A DNA stretch of 64,000 bases from Gordonia jinghuaiqii (GCF_014041935.1 NZ_CP059491.1:4774001-4838000); one strand, 5' to 3'. Shown: positions 9,136 to 20,000, counted from the stretch's first letter. Made by a program: numbers and translations. Notes: a model not told the origin generated them from the sequence alone.

Positions 9136-10152
9136 TCACTTCGGGATCTGGACCTCGAAGGAGTGCACGCGATTGGGCGCCCCGACGTCGTCCGAGACGA
9201 CGAGGAGGGTGCGGGTGCGGGTCTTGGCGAACGGATCGTCGGGGTGCCAGTTGCCCCACGCGAGGCCCGACATGTTGCCGGTGACCAGACGCGGCGTTCC
9301 CGTCGTGGAGAAGATCCGACGCTTGGTCATCGCCTTCTCGCGACCGCTGAGCTTCTTCTTGCCGGTGACCGAGGCGGCGCCGCGCGTGGTGGTCCAGAAG
9401 ATGTTGGCGAGCTTGCCGGGGCCACGCTCGAGGACGAGGAAGTCGGTGGCGTTGACGGCCAGCACGTCGGCCGCCTGCTTGTTGGCGTCGGTGCGGTAGA
9501 CGAACTCGCGGTTGCTCTTGCCCAGGGTGAGCAGGCGCGCCGAGCTTCGTCCGTCCTGGCGGAGACCGCCGGCGGTGAGGACGCTGATCTGTCCCTGCGG
9601 ACCGACCGCGAGCCCGGTCAGCCCGCGCTGCCCGGTGGTACCCGACTTCGACGACGGGCGCCATGCGGCGGGCAGGGGCACGTCACGGGTGACCTGGCCG
9701 ATCGGACCGATCTGGCGGATGAACGGCGTATTGCCGCCACTGAGGACGGTGTAGCCGCCGTTGGTCTGCCGGATGCCCTCGAACTGCGCCTGCCCGGGGA
9801 TCAGCGGGAGGAACCACGGGCCGAGCACCGTGCCACCGCCGTTGATCCGCGGCGTGCCGTGGAAAGACGCTGTCGCAGAGGTATATCCGATGGTCGCGGT
9901 GAAGAAGCGCGCCGGCAGGACATCTTCGGAGATCATCACGTACCGGCCGTTGCCGATCCGATCGAGACCCGAGATCCGGTTGACCGTGGGGAGACCGTTG
10001 CCGACCGTCGTCGAGTCGGTGTAGAACGCTGTGACCCCCGCCCCGGAAGACGGTGTGGCAGAAGCAGGTTGAACTGCGACAGCTGAGGACAGGCCCAGAA
10101 CACAGGCTCCGACGATCGTGGCCCCCCACAAACGTAGTCTCATGAGGGGCAC
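9136..10152 (-). CDS. secreted phytase-like beta-propeller protein
   Basis: 338 residues with a signal peptide (MRLRLWGATIVGACVLGLSS, cleavage probably at ASA-TPS). The mature part resembles the esterase-like/phytase-like family (PF13449): strands such as ISGLDRIGNGRYVMISED, GQAQFEGIRQTNGGYTVLSG and GNMSGLAWG, ending in DDVGAPNRVHSFEVQIPK. Start is GTG 10152 or ATG 10143; the latter gives a better signal peptide. Located between the ABC exporter and pckA on the same strand but with gaps of 50-115 bp. Substrate unknown; the family assignment is by motif memory. Confidence 0.65.
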   Translation of the reverse strand: MPLMRLRLWGATIVGACVLGLSSAVAVQPASATPSSGAGVTAFYTDSTTVGNGLPTVNRISGLDRIGNGRYVMISEDVLPARFFTATIGYTSATASFHGTPRINGGGTVLGPWFLPLIPGQAQFEGIRQTNGGYTVLSGGNTPFIRQIGPIGQVTRDVPLPAAWRPSSKSGTTGQRGLTGLAVGPQGQISVLTAGGLRQDGRSSARLLTLGKSNREFVYRTDANKQAADVLAVNATDFLVLERGPGKLANIFWTTTRGAASVTGKKKLSGREKAMTKRRIFSTTGTPRLVTGNMSGLAWGNWHPDDPFAKTRTRTLLVVSDDVGAPNRVHSFEVQIPK

Positions 10153-10204
10153 GATACCTCAACCGCCACTTCAGGTTGTGGCGGGCTTCAGACCGCCACG
10201 CGCA

Positions 10205-12031
10205 TCAGTTCAGACGCTGCTTGAGTCCGTCGAGTTCGTCGCGCAGCGACGTCGGCAGCTTGTCGCCGATGAAGTCGAAGAGCTCCTCGATGGACGGGAT
10301 CTCCTCGCGCCATTCGTCTGCGTTGAAGGCCAACGCCTCGGCGACATCCTGCGCCGGCACGTCCAGGCCGCTGACGTCGATATCCTCGGGCTTGGCGACG
10401 ATGCCGATGGGCGTCTCCACGCCGTCCGCCTCGCCCTCGATACGCCCGACGACCCACTTCAGCACGCGGCTGTTCTCGCCGAATCCTGGCCACAGGAAGC
10501 GCTTGTCGTCGCCACGGCGGAACCAGTTGACGTAGAAGACCTTCGGCAGTTTGGACTCGTCTGCGTTCTTGCCGATGTTCACCCAGTGCTGCAGGTAGTC
10601 ACCGACGTGGTAACCCATGAACGGCAGCATGGCCATCGGGTCGCGTCGCACGGTGCCGACCGTGCCCTCGGCGGCGGCGGTCTGCTCCGAGCCCACCGTG
10701 GCACCCATGAAGACACCGGTCTGCCAGTCGCGGGCCTCGGTGACCAGCGGGACGGTGGTCTTGCGACGACCGCCGAACAGGATCGCCGAGATCGGCACAC
10801 CCTTGGGGTCGTCCCACTCGTCGGCCAGCGACGGGCACTGCGAGATCGGGGTGCAGTACCGCGAGTTCGGGTGTGCGGCCTTGTGACCGGACTCCGGGGT
10901 CCAGTCGTTGCCGAGCCAGTCGGTGAGGTGAGCGGGCGCCTCGCCGTCGATGTCCTCCCACCAGATGTCACCGTCGTCGGTACGGGCGACGTTGGTGTAC
11001 AGGGTGTTTCCGGCCTCGATGGTCTTCATCGCGTTCGGGTTCGACGAGTAGCTGGTGCCGGGGGCGACGCCGAAGAAGCCGAACTCCGGGTTGATGGCGT
11101 ACAGACGGCCGTCGTCGCCGAAGCGCATCCACGCGATGTCGTCACCGACGGTCTCGGCCTTCCAGCCGGGGATGGTGGGCTGCAGCATCGCGAGGTTGGT
11201 CTTGCCGCAGGCGCTGGGGAACGCTGCGGCGATGTAATAGACCTTGTTCGCCGGGCTGGTCAGCTTGAGGATGAGCATGTGCTCGGCCATCCAGCCCTCG
11301 TCGCGCGCGATGACCGAGGCGATGCGCAGCGCGTAGCACTTCTTGCCGAGCAGCGCGTTACCGCCGTAACCCGAACCGAAGGACCAGATCTCGCGGGTCT
11401 CGGGGAAGTGGGTGATGTACTTCTCGGTGTTGCAGGGCCACGGCACGTCGGCCTGGCCGGGCTCGATGGGCGCACCGACGGAGTGCAGCGCCTTCACGAA
11501 GAAGCCGTCCTCGCCGAGGATCTCGAGGACGCGAGGTCCCACGCGGGTCATGATCTTCATGGAGAGGACGACGTACTCGGAGTCGGTGATCTCGACACCG
11601 AGTTTGGGGTCGTCGGAGTCGAACGGTCCCATGCAGAAGGGGATGACGAACATCGTGCGGCCGCGCATGCAACCGCGGTAGAGCTCGGTCATCGTCGAAC
11701 GCATCTCGGCCGGATCGACCCAGTTGTTGGTCGGTCCGGCGTCTTCTTCCTTCTCCGAACAGATGTAGGTCCGCGACTCGACACGGGCGACGTCGGCGGG
11801 GTCGGAGTTGGCCAGGAACGAGTTGGGCTTCTTCTCCTCGTTCAGCTTGACGAGGGTGCCGGCCTTGACCAGATCGTCGGTGAGTCGCTCCCACTCGGCG
11901 TCACTGCCGTCCGACCACACCACCCGATCGGGCTGGGTCAGTTCGGCGATCTCGGCAACCCAGGCCAGCAGCCCCGCATGCTTGGTCGGAGCGCTGCTCG
12001 GGTCCAATCCGGGAATGGTGGCTGCGGTCAT
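10205..12031 (-). CDS. pckA: phosphoenolpyruvate carboxykinase (GTP)
   Basis: 608 residues, close to the usual size for GTP-dependent PEPCK. It converts oxaloacetate plus GTP to PEP, CO2 and GDP in the cytoplasm, the entry step of gluconeogenesis. The active-site/P-loop [14 protein letters not shown] (with reactive Cys) lies around residue 275; [34 protein letters not shown] and the Asn-rich [12 protein letters not shown] nucleotide-binding region are also present. ATG 12031 ([13 protein letters not shown]) is preceded by a strong GGAGGAGG ribosome-binding site. As in mycobacteria it is near trmB and mmpL3 (Rv0211 in M. tuberculosis). About 215 bp of upstream DNA has no gene and should hold its promoter. 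Confidence 0.97.
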   Translation of the reverse strand: MTAATIPGLDPSSAPTKHAGLLAWVAEIAELTQPDRVVWSDGSDAEWERLTDDLVKAGTLVKLNEEKKPNSFLANSDPADVARVESRTYICSEKEEDAGPTNNWVDPAEMRSTMTELYRGCMRGRTMFVIPFCMGPFDSDDPKLGVEITDSEYVVLSMKIMTRVGPRVLEILGEDGFFVKALHSVGAPIEPGQADVPWPCNTEKYITHFPETREIWSFGSGYGGNALLGKKCYALRIASVIARDEGWMAEHMLILKLTSPANKVYYIAAAFPSACGKTNLAMLQPTIPGWKAETVGDDIAWMRFGDDGRLYAINPEFGFFGVAPGTSYSSNPNAMKTIEAGNTLYTNVARTDDGDIWWEDIDGEAPAHLTDWLGNDWTPESGHKAAHPNSRYCTPISQCPSLADEWDDPKGVPISAILFGGRRKTTVPLVTEARDWQTGVFMGATVGSEQTAAAEGTVGTVRRDPMAMLPFMGYHVGDYLQHWVNIGKNADESKLPKVFYVNWFRRGDDKRFLWPGFGENSRVLKWVVGRIEGEADGVETPIGIVAKPEDIDVSGLDVPAQDVAEALAFNADEWREEIPSIEELFDFIGDKLPTSLRDELDGLKQRLN

Positions 12032-12246
12032 CGTTGGGGCCTCCTCCGAGGTGGTGACCAGCTTGAATGGTCGCCGTCAGGTGATCTCGTCGTCTAGGAT
12101 ACGTCCACCGAACGGACGCTAGGTCACGGGGCCCGGCGAGATGCGGTGCCCACCACAACCGCCCGCACGACGGCCGAAGTTCCTGGTGATCGTGTACCCG
12201 ACACCGTACCGGGCGAACGGCTGCCACCCCGACATTCCGGCGGGTC

Positions 12247-12663
12247 TCAGCCGACCCGTCCCGATCCGCCCGAGATCCACTCCCCGGTGTCCGGGTCGAG
12301 GACGGCGGAACGGAACTCGCCGTCGGCGCCGATCTCGGTGATCTTGTCGACCTGGCCGTCCCGGTCGCTGTCGGTGTACACGGTGAACCCGTCGGGCCCG
12401 TTACGCGTGAGCGAGTCGTTGATGCCGTCGTTGTCGGTGTCGACCTCGGCCGGTCCGAGGTCCCAGATACGGCCGTCGTCGTGCATCCACAGGTGGTCGT
12501 CGACATCGTCGGAAGCCGGGACCTCGTGGATCGCGGCCACCGAATCGACGGCGGGTCCTGCCGGGTCGATCGGGGCCGCAGACGGCCCCTCGAAGATCGA
12601 CGCCTCGCCGGCGTCGCCGAGTCCCGCGGTCTCGTCGTCGAACATCGGGTCCATCGTGGTCAC
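12247..12663 (-). CDS. small acidic protein with DxDxDG calcium-loop-like repeats
   Basis: 138 residues from GTG 12663, which overlaps the preceding stop by 4 nt (GTGA); ATG 12654 is an alternative. No signal peptide or membrane span. The C-terminal half has three Asp-rich turns, DTDNDGINDS, DSDRDGQVDK and a weaker DPDTGEW, resembling thrombospondin type 3 / EF-hand-like Ca2+ loops. Its translation is coupled to the two GTPase-like genes upstream, so it probably works with them. No function is known to me; binding of a divalent ion is inference. Confidence 0.7.
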   Translation of the reverse strand: MTTMDPMFDDETAGLGDAGEASIFEGPSAAPIDPAGPAVDSVAAIHEVPASDDVDDHLWMHDDGRIWDLGPAEVDTDNDGINDSLTRNGPDGFTVYTDSDRDGQVDKITEIGADGEFRSAVLDPDTGEWISGGSGRVG

Positions 12664-14189
12664 TGATTCCCGTCGTCGTGGTCGGTGGCCGTGCGGCCCC
12701 GGCTTTCGTTCCGGCCCTGTTCTGTCTGTTGCTCGTTCCCGCCGGGATCGTCGACCTCGGCCCACAGGCGTTCGGATCTGGCGACGAGTTCGCGGCGGAT
12801 GGCCTCGGCCCGGTCCCGGCGCCGGCGTGACTCCTGTGCGCCTGAGCCGCTGCGCAGACGTCGTATCTCGTCGTCGAGCCGCGCAACACCTTCCGATGTC
12901 CGGCGGGCCCGACGTTCGTAGGCACGCGCGATCTGACCGGCGATACGGGTCTCGGCCGAGGCGATGCGCAGTCCGAGCCGGTGATCGAGAGTCGCCCGTG
13001 CCTCACCGAGCAGTTCGACGGTCCGCGACACCCGCTCCGATCGGTTCAGCGCCCCGCGGCGCACACGGATCACCCACGCCGCGACAGCGACGCCCAACAT
13101 CAGGGTGAGCGGCATGCTGATCCACTGCAACGTCTGGACCGACGCCATCGGCGCGACGATCAGGCGCCCCACGCCGAGACCGGTCGAGGCGCCGATGATC
13201 ACGAGCAACGCATCTTCGGCGCCCCCGCGGCGGGGGCGGGCGCCTGACCGGTGCCGATTGAGCGGGACGTCGGCCCACGCCTCGGGCGGCGCCTGCTCGG
13301 CTTCGAGACCCACGAGTGCGGAATCGCGGACGTGGTCGATGCGGTCGTCGGCGGCGCGGCGTACCCGGTCGGCGAGGTCGGCCCAACCGGCGGTCAACCA
13401 GGCGCGGTGGTCGGCGTCGGTGTCCCGGGCGTGGTCGGTGGCCGCGCCCGCCAGTTCTCGGACGCCTGCGTGGAGTTCGGCCGACGACTGCGACCGGGCA
13501 CGGGACAGCCCGGCCCGGACCGCGGCAAGGCGATCGAGACGGCCCCGGTCCCGCGCTGAAACCAGAGCACGGCGCTCGGCCAGCAGAGCGTCGGCCGCGC
13601 CGGCGTCCGTTGCACCCGAGCCTGTTGCATCGGATTCGGGGCCGGTCCCGTCACCCAGCAGATGTTCGACCGCTCCTGCTCCGGCGGACACGCGTGCCCG
13701 TTCGGCGCGAAGATCCGCAGGTGCGTCGAGGGCCTCACGTATCCACTCGACCAGGGCGTCGACGCCCGACTCGTCGACGGCCCCGCCGAGCGCTGCGGCG
13801 GCGGACACACCGAACAGCGGAAGTGTCGCGAACGGGTCCAGCGTCGCGCGGTGCGTGCGCACGATCCGCGGCCACTCCCAGAACGCGTCGATCTTGGTGC
13901 ACACGAGGGCGACGGTGCCGACCTGTGAACGCATCCGTTCGACGAGCAGGCGTTCCTCCTGGCCCACCGACGACGACGGGTCGATCACCACGAGACCCAC
14001 ACCGGGGCGCGTGGGCCCCGGTGTGCGCGGGCAGATCTCGAGGTCGGCCGCGAGCCCGCTACACGCGTCGGCGAGCGTCCGGACGCCGACGCCCTCGGTG
14101 CCGACGATCAGCACCCCCGAACCGGTCTCGACGCGCCGGGCGTCGAATCCGGTGAGTTCGTGAGCGGCGTCGAGGACAGGGCCACTCAT
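12660..14189 (-). CDS. dynamin-like/GTPase-like membrane-associated protein with degenerate P-loop (Rv0210-position)
   Basis: 509 residues. N-terminal GTPase-like domain: the P-loop position reads VLIVGTEGVGVRTLAD, lacking the usual lysine before Ser/Thr; a G3-like VVIDP and a G4-like VCTKIDAF follow. The middle is helical and charged. Two hydrophobic segments around residues 325-385 (LLVIIGASTGLGVGRLIVAP and LTLMLGVAVAAWVI) could be a membrane hairpin, then a long Arg/Glu-rich coiled coil to the C-terminus. The ATG overlaps the stop of the upstream paralogue-like gene by 4 nt. Architecture resembles bacterial dynamin-like pairs; whether it binds or hydrolyses GTP is uncertain. Confidence 0.7.
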   Translation of the reverse strand: MSGPVLDAAHELTGFDARRVETGSGVLIVGTEGVGVRTLADACSGLAADLEICPRTPGPTRPGVGLVVIDPSSSVGQEERLLVERMRSQVGTVALVCTKIDAFWEWPRIVRTHRATLDPFATLPLFGVSAAAALGGAVDESGVDALVEWIREALDAPADLRAERARVSAGAGAVEHLLGDGTGPESDATGSGATDAGAADALLAERRALVSARDRGRLDRLAAVRAGLSRARSQSSAELHAGVRELAGAATDHARDTDADHRAWLTAGWADLADRVRRAADDRIDHVRDSALVGLEAEQAPPEAWADVPLNRHRSGARPRRGGAEDALLVIIGASTGLGVGRLIVAPMASVQTLQWISMPLTLMLGVAVAAWVIRVRRGALNRSERVSRTVELLGEARATLDHRLGLRIASAETRIAGQIARAYERRARRTSEGVARLDDEIRRLRSGSGAQESRRRRDRAEAIRRELVARSERLWAEVDDPGGNEQQTEQGRNESRGRTATDHDDGNQ

Positions 14190-15088
14190 CCCGACACCCC
14201 GGGCGCCGCGAGGAGACGTTCGACGGCCTCGCGGTCGTGGCCGCCCGCGGCCGCGCGTTCGAGCTCGGCGCGCACCTCCACCTCGCGCCAGTACCGGACG
14301 CGGCCGACGCGGGCACCGATCGGACCGGACAGGTCCGCAACACCACTCGCATCGCGCAGTGCCCGGTTGAGGGTGCGCTGGTCCCCGGCGGCCGCCGAAC
14401 CGGCCGCGATGAGGGCCAGCGCGGTCTCGATCCCGAACGCATCGATCCGTCGCAGCAGGCCCTGCCGCATGAGTCGCTCCGCCGAACCGGGCCGTCCGAC
14501 GAGGAACCGCCCGGCCATCGACGGCATCTCCTCGCCCGCCTGTGCCATCGCCGTCAGTGCCGCGAACTCAGCAGGATCGAGATCGGCGCACGCCAGCAGC
14601 TGCGACACCGGCTGCACCGGCACACCCAGACGCGTCGAACACGTCGAGGCGACCGCGGTGGCGGTCTCCCACTCGCCGTGCGTGTCGGCCTTGCCGAGAA
14701 CCACCACCACGCGGTCGGGCGGTAGCGATGTCAGGAGTTCGTGGTCCGCGCGCCGCGGCAACCCCGCGAGAACGAGTAGCCACAGGTCCGCGTCGGCTGC
14801 GCCGTGCTCACCCTCGCCCGGCCCGATCGCGGTCAGCGACAACCGTTCCCTCAGCGCCCGCGCCATGGTGTCGCGTCCGACGCCCGGCCGCCCCACCACC
14901 TGGACGTGCAGCGGACGCAGGAAGCGACGTCCTGCGGCGTCGAGGATCGGGACCAGCGGCGACGACGGCTCGACGAGGGCGACCAGCCTGCCCTGCTCGG
15001 CCGCCCGGGACAACACGTCCTGCCCCGGACTCCCGGCCCCGGCGCGCCCCGAACCGTCCGGTCGTGATCCGTTCACCGGCGCCCCCAC
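14186..15088 (-). CDS. GTPase-like protein with degenerate P-loop (Rv0209-position)
   Basis: About 300 residues from GTG 15088, chosen because GAGGGGG sits 6 nt upstream and because longer frames run into the trmB leader. The P-loop position reads VQVVGRPGVGRDTMARA, again with Arg-Asp in place of Lys-Ser/Thr; a DLWLLVLAG (G3-like) segment and VVVVLGKADTHG (G4-like, GKAD in place of NKxD) follow. The C-terminal part is helical. It is the first gene of a three-gene operon with 4-nt overlaps. The pair with the next gene suggests a heteromeric GTPase-like complex; biochemical role unknown. Confidence 0.65.
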   Translation of the reverse strand: MGAPVNGSRPDGSGRAGAGSPGQDVLSRAAEQGRLVALVEPSSPLVPILDAAGRRFLRPLHVQVVGRPGVGRDTMARALRERLSLTAIGPGEGEHGAADADLWLLVLAGLPRRADHELLTSLPPDRVVVVLGKADTHGEWETATAVASTCSTRLGVPVQPVSQLLACADLDPAEFAALTAMAQAGEEMPSMAGRFLVGRPGSAERLMRQGLLRRIDAFGIETALALIAAGSAAAGDQRTLNRALRDASGVADLSGPIGARVGRVRYWREVEVRAELERAAAGGHDREAVERLLAAPGVSG

Positions 15089-15160
15089 GATCGCCCCCTC
15101 ACGACTCGAACCCCCCCGAATGTCCCCGTGTCTGCGCCATCGCGCTCTCCCGCGTTCCAC

Positions 15161-15210
15161 GGTGTTGCGCTCGCCACGTGTTGTGCTCGCCACGGTGTTG
15201 CGCTCGCCAC
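15161..15210. repeat. three tandem 16-17 bp repeats in a divergent promoter region
   Basis: Copies at 15161-15177, 15178-15193 and 15194-15210 of (g)gtgttgYgctcgccac; the first and third are identical. They lie in the roughly 290-bp gap between the divergently transcribed GTPase-like operon and trmB. Rest of this gap shows no gene. Confidence 0.6.
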
Positions 15211-15380
15211 GTCGCCGGGCATGGCCTGCGCGACGGGCATGCCACGTGATCAGCGGCTTGCCTGAGACTAATCCCGATTCGCGCGAACGGCGTCCTGACC
15301 TCCACATCCTCCGGCGATCAGCGGTTTCATCCCCCACCGGCGGCGGTTCGCCTCCCCCACGACTTCGCCGACCACGCCCG

Positions 15381-16169
15381 ATGCGCAACGATGGACCGGT
15401 GAACAACAGCGCCGACAGGTCCCGGTTGTACCCCCGCGTGACCAGCTTCCGGTTCCGCCGGGGCACCTTGACGACCGGTCAACAACGGAACTGGGAAACT
15501 CTGTGGCCGGTCCTCGGACGCGACCTCGAGATCGGGCCCGAGCGTGTTCCAGAGCCGCAACTCGACCTCGCGGCCCTCTTCGGTCGCGACGCACCCAAGG
15601 TCCTCGAGATCGGCAGCGGAACCGGGATCTCGACCGCGGCGATGGCCGCTGCCGAACCCGACGTCGACGTGGTGGCCGTCGAGGTCTACAAGCCGGGCCT
15701 GGCCCAGCTGCTCGGTCTGATCGACCGGAACGGGCTCACCAATGTGCGTCTGATCCGGGGCGATGCCGCGATCGTCCTGCGTGAGCTGATCCCGCCGTCG
15801 AGCCTGACCGGCGTCCGACTGTTCTTCCCCGACCCGTGGCCCAAATCGCGGCACCACAAGCGCCGGTTTGTCCAGACGGGCACACTGGAGCTGATAGCCG
15901 ACCGTCTCGTCCCGGGCGGCGTGCTCCACATCGCGACCGACCACGCCGGTTACGCCGAGTGGATCGCCGAAGCACTCGCCACCCAGGACGCCGATCGACC
16001 GCACGTCGTACAGCTGACACGGGAGTCGCCGATCTCGCTGGAGCGGCCGACGACCAAGTTCGAGGGACGTGCCGAGCGCGACGGTCGCTTCGTCAGCGAG
16101 TTCGTCTACACACGGCCCATCCCGCCGGCCTCCGGAGCCGGCGACACCACCGACGGGAGCCCGGCATGA
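15381..16169 (+). CDS. trmB: tRNA (guanine-N7-)-methyltransferase
   Basis: 262 residues from ATG 15381 (GTG 15399 is an in-frame alternative). It makes m7G46 in the variable loop of tRNAs using SAM. Family marks: RFRRGTLTTGQQRNWE near the N-terminus, SAM-binding VLEIGSGTGIST, VEVYKPGLAQLL, and the TrmB-specific RLFFPDPWPKSRHHKRRFVQ block (split here only by citation), followed by LHIATDHAGYAEWI and the C-terminal TKFEGRAERDGRFVSEFVY. The NYN gene follows with ATGA overlap, as in the Rv0208c-Rv0207c pair. Confidence 0.95.
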   Translation: MRNDGPVNNSADRSRLYPRVTSFRFRRGTLTTGQQRNWETLWPVLGRDLEIGPERVPEPQLDLAALFGRDAPKVLEIGSGTGISTAAMAAAEPDVDVVAVEVYKPGLAQLLGLIDRNGLTNVRLIRGDAAIVLRELIPPSSLTGVRLFFPDPWPKSRHHKRRFVQTGTLELIADRLVPGGVLHIATDHAGYAEWIAEALATQDADRPHVVQLTRESPISLERPTTKFEGRAERDGRFVSEFVYTRPIPPASGAGDTTDGSPA

Positions 16170-16837
16170 GTGAACAGAATTCGGGCGCGTTCGCCGATAC
16201 GATCGCCGGGCAGACCGGGTCGCGCCGGATGTTGCTCGTCTGGGACGCACCCAACATGGACATGGGTCTCGGCGCGCTGCTCGGCGGACGTCCGACGGCC
16301 GCCCACCGACCCCGATTCGACGCGCTGGGCCGCTGGTTGCTGCAGCGGACCGCAGATGTGTCCGCTCTCACCGACGGCTCCGGGGGCGTCGAGCCCGAGG
16401 CCACCGTCTTCACCAACATCGCCCCAGGTAGCGCCGATGTCGTACGCCCCTGGGTGGATGCACTCCGGAATGTCGGTTTCGCGGTTTTCGCCAAGCCGAA
16501 GCTGTCCGATGACAGCGATGTGGACTCCGACATGCTCGACCACATCGAGCTTCGCAGGCACACTGTTGGATTAGCCGGCGTGATCGTGGCATCCGCCGAC
16601 GGTCAGGCATTCCGTGAGCCGCTGCTCGACGTGGTCGGCGACGGTGTGCCCGTCACCGTCATCGGATTCCGCGAACACGCCAGCTGGGCCCTCACCACCG
16701 AGGAACTCGAGTTCATCGACCTCGAGGACATCCCCGGCGTGTTCCGGGAGCCGCTGCCGCGCATCGGACTGGACTCGCTGCCCGACGAAGGCGCCTGGCT
16801 CACGCCGTTCCGACCGCTCAGCGCACTACTGCGCTGA
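16166..16837 (+). CDS. NYN-domain protein (Rv0207c-type), putative RNase
   Basis: 223 residues. The ATG overlaps the trmB stop by 4 nt. The N-terminal LLVWDAPNMDMGL is the first acidic motif of the NYN (PIN-like) nuclease fold; LSDDSDVDSDMLDHIELRR and VIVASADGQAFREPL supply the later acidic positions expected around the metal site. It is therefore a likely metal-dependent RNA-processing enzyme. Coupling to trmB and position before mmpL3 match the mycobacterial arrangement; a link to tRNA quality control is inference from context. Confidence 0.85.
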   Translation: MSEQNSGAFADTIAGQTGSRRMLLVWDAPNMDMGLGALLGGRPTAAHRPRFDALGRWLLQRTADVSALTDGSGGVEPEATVFTNIAPGSADVVRPWVDALRNVGFAVFAKPKLSDDSDVDSDMLDHIELRRHTVGLAGVIVASADGQAFREPLLDVVGDGVPVTVIGFREHASWALTTEELEFIDLEDIPGVFREPLPRIGLDSLPDEGAWLTPFRPLSALLR

Positions 16838-17019
16838 CCAGCGGCGTCGTGCCCATCAGGGCATGGCGGAGAGGGGCGTCGCGGGTGCCGCCACGGGGAA
16901 CCTGTGGCCAGACGCCTCAGGGATCGCTCAGGCAACACTGTCAGGATCTCTCGCAGAACTGACAGAATCGCCAACGGCACCCCGCGTGCCCGACTTGTCG
17001 TACACGAAAGGACATCAGC

Positions 17020-20000
17020 GTGTTCCGGTTCATCGGCACATTCGTCTATCGAATGCGCTTCCTCGTCATCGCGGTGATGATCGCGATGATGGCCGGACTC
17101 GGACTGTACGGTCTCGATCTCGGCAAGCACCTCAGCCAGAGCGGCTGGTTCGACCCGACGTCGGAATCCGACCTCGGCTCGCGCTACGCCGACCAGGCAC
17201 TCGGACGCGACCACACCTCCGACGTGATCCTCATGGTCACCCCGCCCGAGGGGACACGCGTCGACGACAAGGCCTTCGGCGCGAAGGTGGAGACGTTCGT
17301 CGAGGATCTGATCGCGACGCACCCCGACATCGTCGGACGCGCCGATCCGGGCCTCTATGACCCGTTCCTCGACCAGCCTGCGCAGAGCGCACTGCAGGAG
17401 CGGCTGTTCACCGAGGACGGCAGACACGCCTTCATCAGCATCGGCGTCGCCGGTGACGACGACACGACGGTGCTCAACAACTACAAGATCATCGAGCCGT
17501 TCTTCGACGACATCGGCGAACGCTTCGACCTGCCCGACACCACCTTCGAGCTCGCCGGCCTGCAACCGGTCTCGGGGTCGATGGCCGAGGGCATGGACAA
17601 GGACATCCACCGAGCCGAGGTGATCGCCCTCCCGATCGTGGCGATCATGCTGTTCTTCGTGTTCGGCGGCGTCGTCGCGGCCTGTCTGCCGGTGTTGATC
17701 GGCGGTCTGACCATCGCCGGTTCGCTGGGCATCATGAAGATCCTGGCGCTCACCACCGAGCTGAACATCTTCGCCCAGTCGGTGGTGACGCTGATCGGTC
17801 TCGGCATCGCGATCGACTACGGCCTGTTCATCGTGTCGCGGTTCCGCGAGGAACTCGGCGAGGGATATTCGACGAAGGCCGCGGTCCGAAGAACGGTGAT
17901 GACCGCCGGTCAGACGGTGGTCTTCTCCGCGACGATCATCGTCGCTGCCCTCGCCTGCCTGCTGATCATGCCGCAGGGCTTCCTCAAGTCGGTCGCCTAC
18001 GGCGCCATCGCGTCGGTGTCACTCGCGGCGATCCTGTCGATCACGGTCCTGCCGGCGATCCTCGGCATCCTCGGCCCGCGCGTCAACCTGCTGTCGATCA
18101 GCACCCTGATGAAGTACACCGTGATCCCGCTGGTCCGGCGCTTCTCCACCGAGGAGCGGGCGATGGCCATCGAGGACCGCTTCTCGGGGCGGATGAAGAC
18201 CAGCCAGGAAGTCGAGAACGGCTTCTGGGGCCGGCTCGCGACGTGGGTGATGAAGCACCCGGTCAAGACCGCGGTTCCCACCGTGCTGTTGCTGCTCGCA
18301 CTGATCATCCCGTTCGGCAGCATCCAGTTCGGCGGCATCAGCGAGAAGTTCCTGCCGCCGGACAATCCGAACCGCGTCGCCCAGGAGAAGTTCGACGAGT
18401 ACTTCCCCAGTGAACGCACCGAGGCGGTCAAACTCGTCATCGTCTACGACGAGTCGAGCCAAGAGGACCAGAACAAGCTCGACGCCATCGCCAAGCGCGC
18501 CGACGAGATCCCCGGCTTCACCAACAAGTTCAGCGACCCCGACAAGTCGGACTTCGGCTCCTACGACCCGGAGAGATATCCCAATGTGGGCGTCTACCAG
18601 GTGTCGGCCGGCCTGAAGGACCGCAACACCGCCGCCAAGGCGATCGAACAGTTGCGGGCGATCGACACCGAGGGCCTCACCATGTATGTGGCGGGTACCC
18701 CGGCGCTCACCCAGGACTCGATCGACGCCTTGATGGACCGGCTCCCGCTGATGGCGGTGATGCTGGTCCTCATCACCGGCGTGTTGATGTTCCTGCAGTT
18801 CGGTTCGATCGTCCTGCCGATCAAGGCCGCGCTGATGACGGCCCTGGGCCTCGGCGCCACACTGGGCATCCTGACGTGGATCTTCGTCGACGGCCACGGT
18901 GCCGAGATCGCGAACTTCACCCCCGGCCCGCTGTTCGCGGCGATCCTGGTGCTCATCATCGCCATCGTGTTCGGCCTGTCCACCGACTATGAGGTGTTCC
19001 TGCTCTCCCGGATGGTCGAGGCCAGACAGAAGGGCGCGAGTACCACCGAGGCGATACGTAGCGGTACCGCGCACACCGGCGGGATCATCACCGCCGCAGC
19101 CGCCATCCTCGTCGTGGTGACCGGCGCGTTCAGTCTGTCCGAGATCGTGATGATGAAGTACATCGCGTACGGCATGATCGCGGCACTGATCCTCGACGCC
19201 ACGGTCATCCGCATGCTGCTTGTGCCGTCGGTGATGAAGCTGCTCGGCGACGACTGCTGGTGGGCGCCGCGCTGGATGCGCGTGGTGCAGCGCAAGATCG
19301 GGCTGGGCGAGGCCGTCCTCGACGACGAGCCCGACGAGCAGCGCGACTCCGGCGTCGGCCGGCCGATGAGCGCGGGCACCCTGGTCGCCGAGGCACCCAC
19401 CTCGGTGATGGTGGCGGCGCGGCCTCGTCAGATGCCCGCGGGCGCCACGCCCGCCCGGCGACGCCCGCCCGTGACCGACACCCGCCAGCCCGGGGCGCAG
19501 CCCCAGCGGCCCGGCGGTCCCGTCACCCAGCAGCCGGCACCCGCGCAGCCGGTTCCTCCACAGTCGACACCTCCGCAGCAGCGTCCGCACCAGCCCGCGC
19601 CGGGTCGTGGAAATACGCCGGTGGGCAACAGGCCGCAGGGTCCGACACCGCCTCGCCCCGCTCGGGTCGGTCCGGCCCCGTCGTCGGGCACCCCGGTTCC
19701 CGAGCCCACGGCCGACCGTCGACCCGTGGCACCGTACCGGCGCCCGGGACTGCCCAAGAGCGACCGCCCGGACACCGGCGGCTGGAGTCTCGGCGAAGGC
19801 GGCATCCGACTCGGTGACGAGACGTCACGTCCGTCCGCCGGTGATCGCCCGACGCCCCCCGCGACCGATACCGCGCCGGGCCGACCGGCGTCGAGCCCCA
19901 CCCCTCCGAGGGCGAATCCCGATGCCGGACAACCGTCCCCGCTCGGACGCCGCCCGGCGCTGGATCAAACCGGACGCCGACCGCTCGCCGCGTCGGTGAG

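Noticed and set aside
10118..12097. Long antisense open frame opposite pckA
   Set aside because: A mirror of codon bias in high-GC DNA; no ribosome-binding site and Arg/Gly/His-rich composition with no domain.
14160..15380. Long N-terminal extension of TrmB
   Set aside because: It runs antisense through the GTPase-like gene; real TrmB proteins begin near RLYPRVTSFRFRRG.
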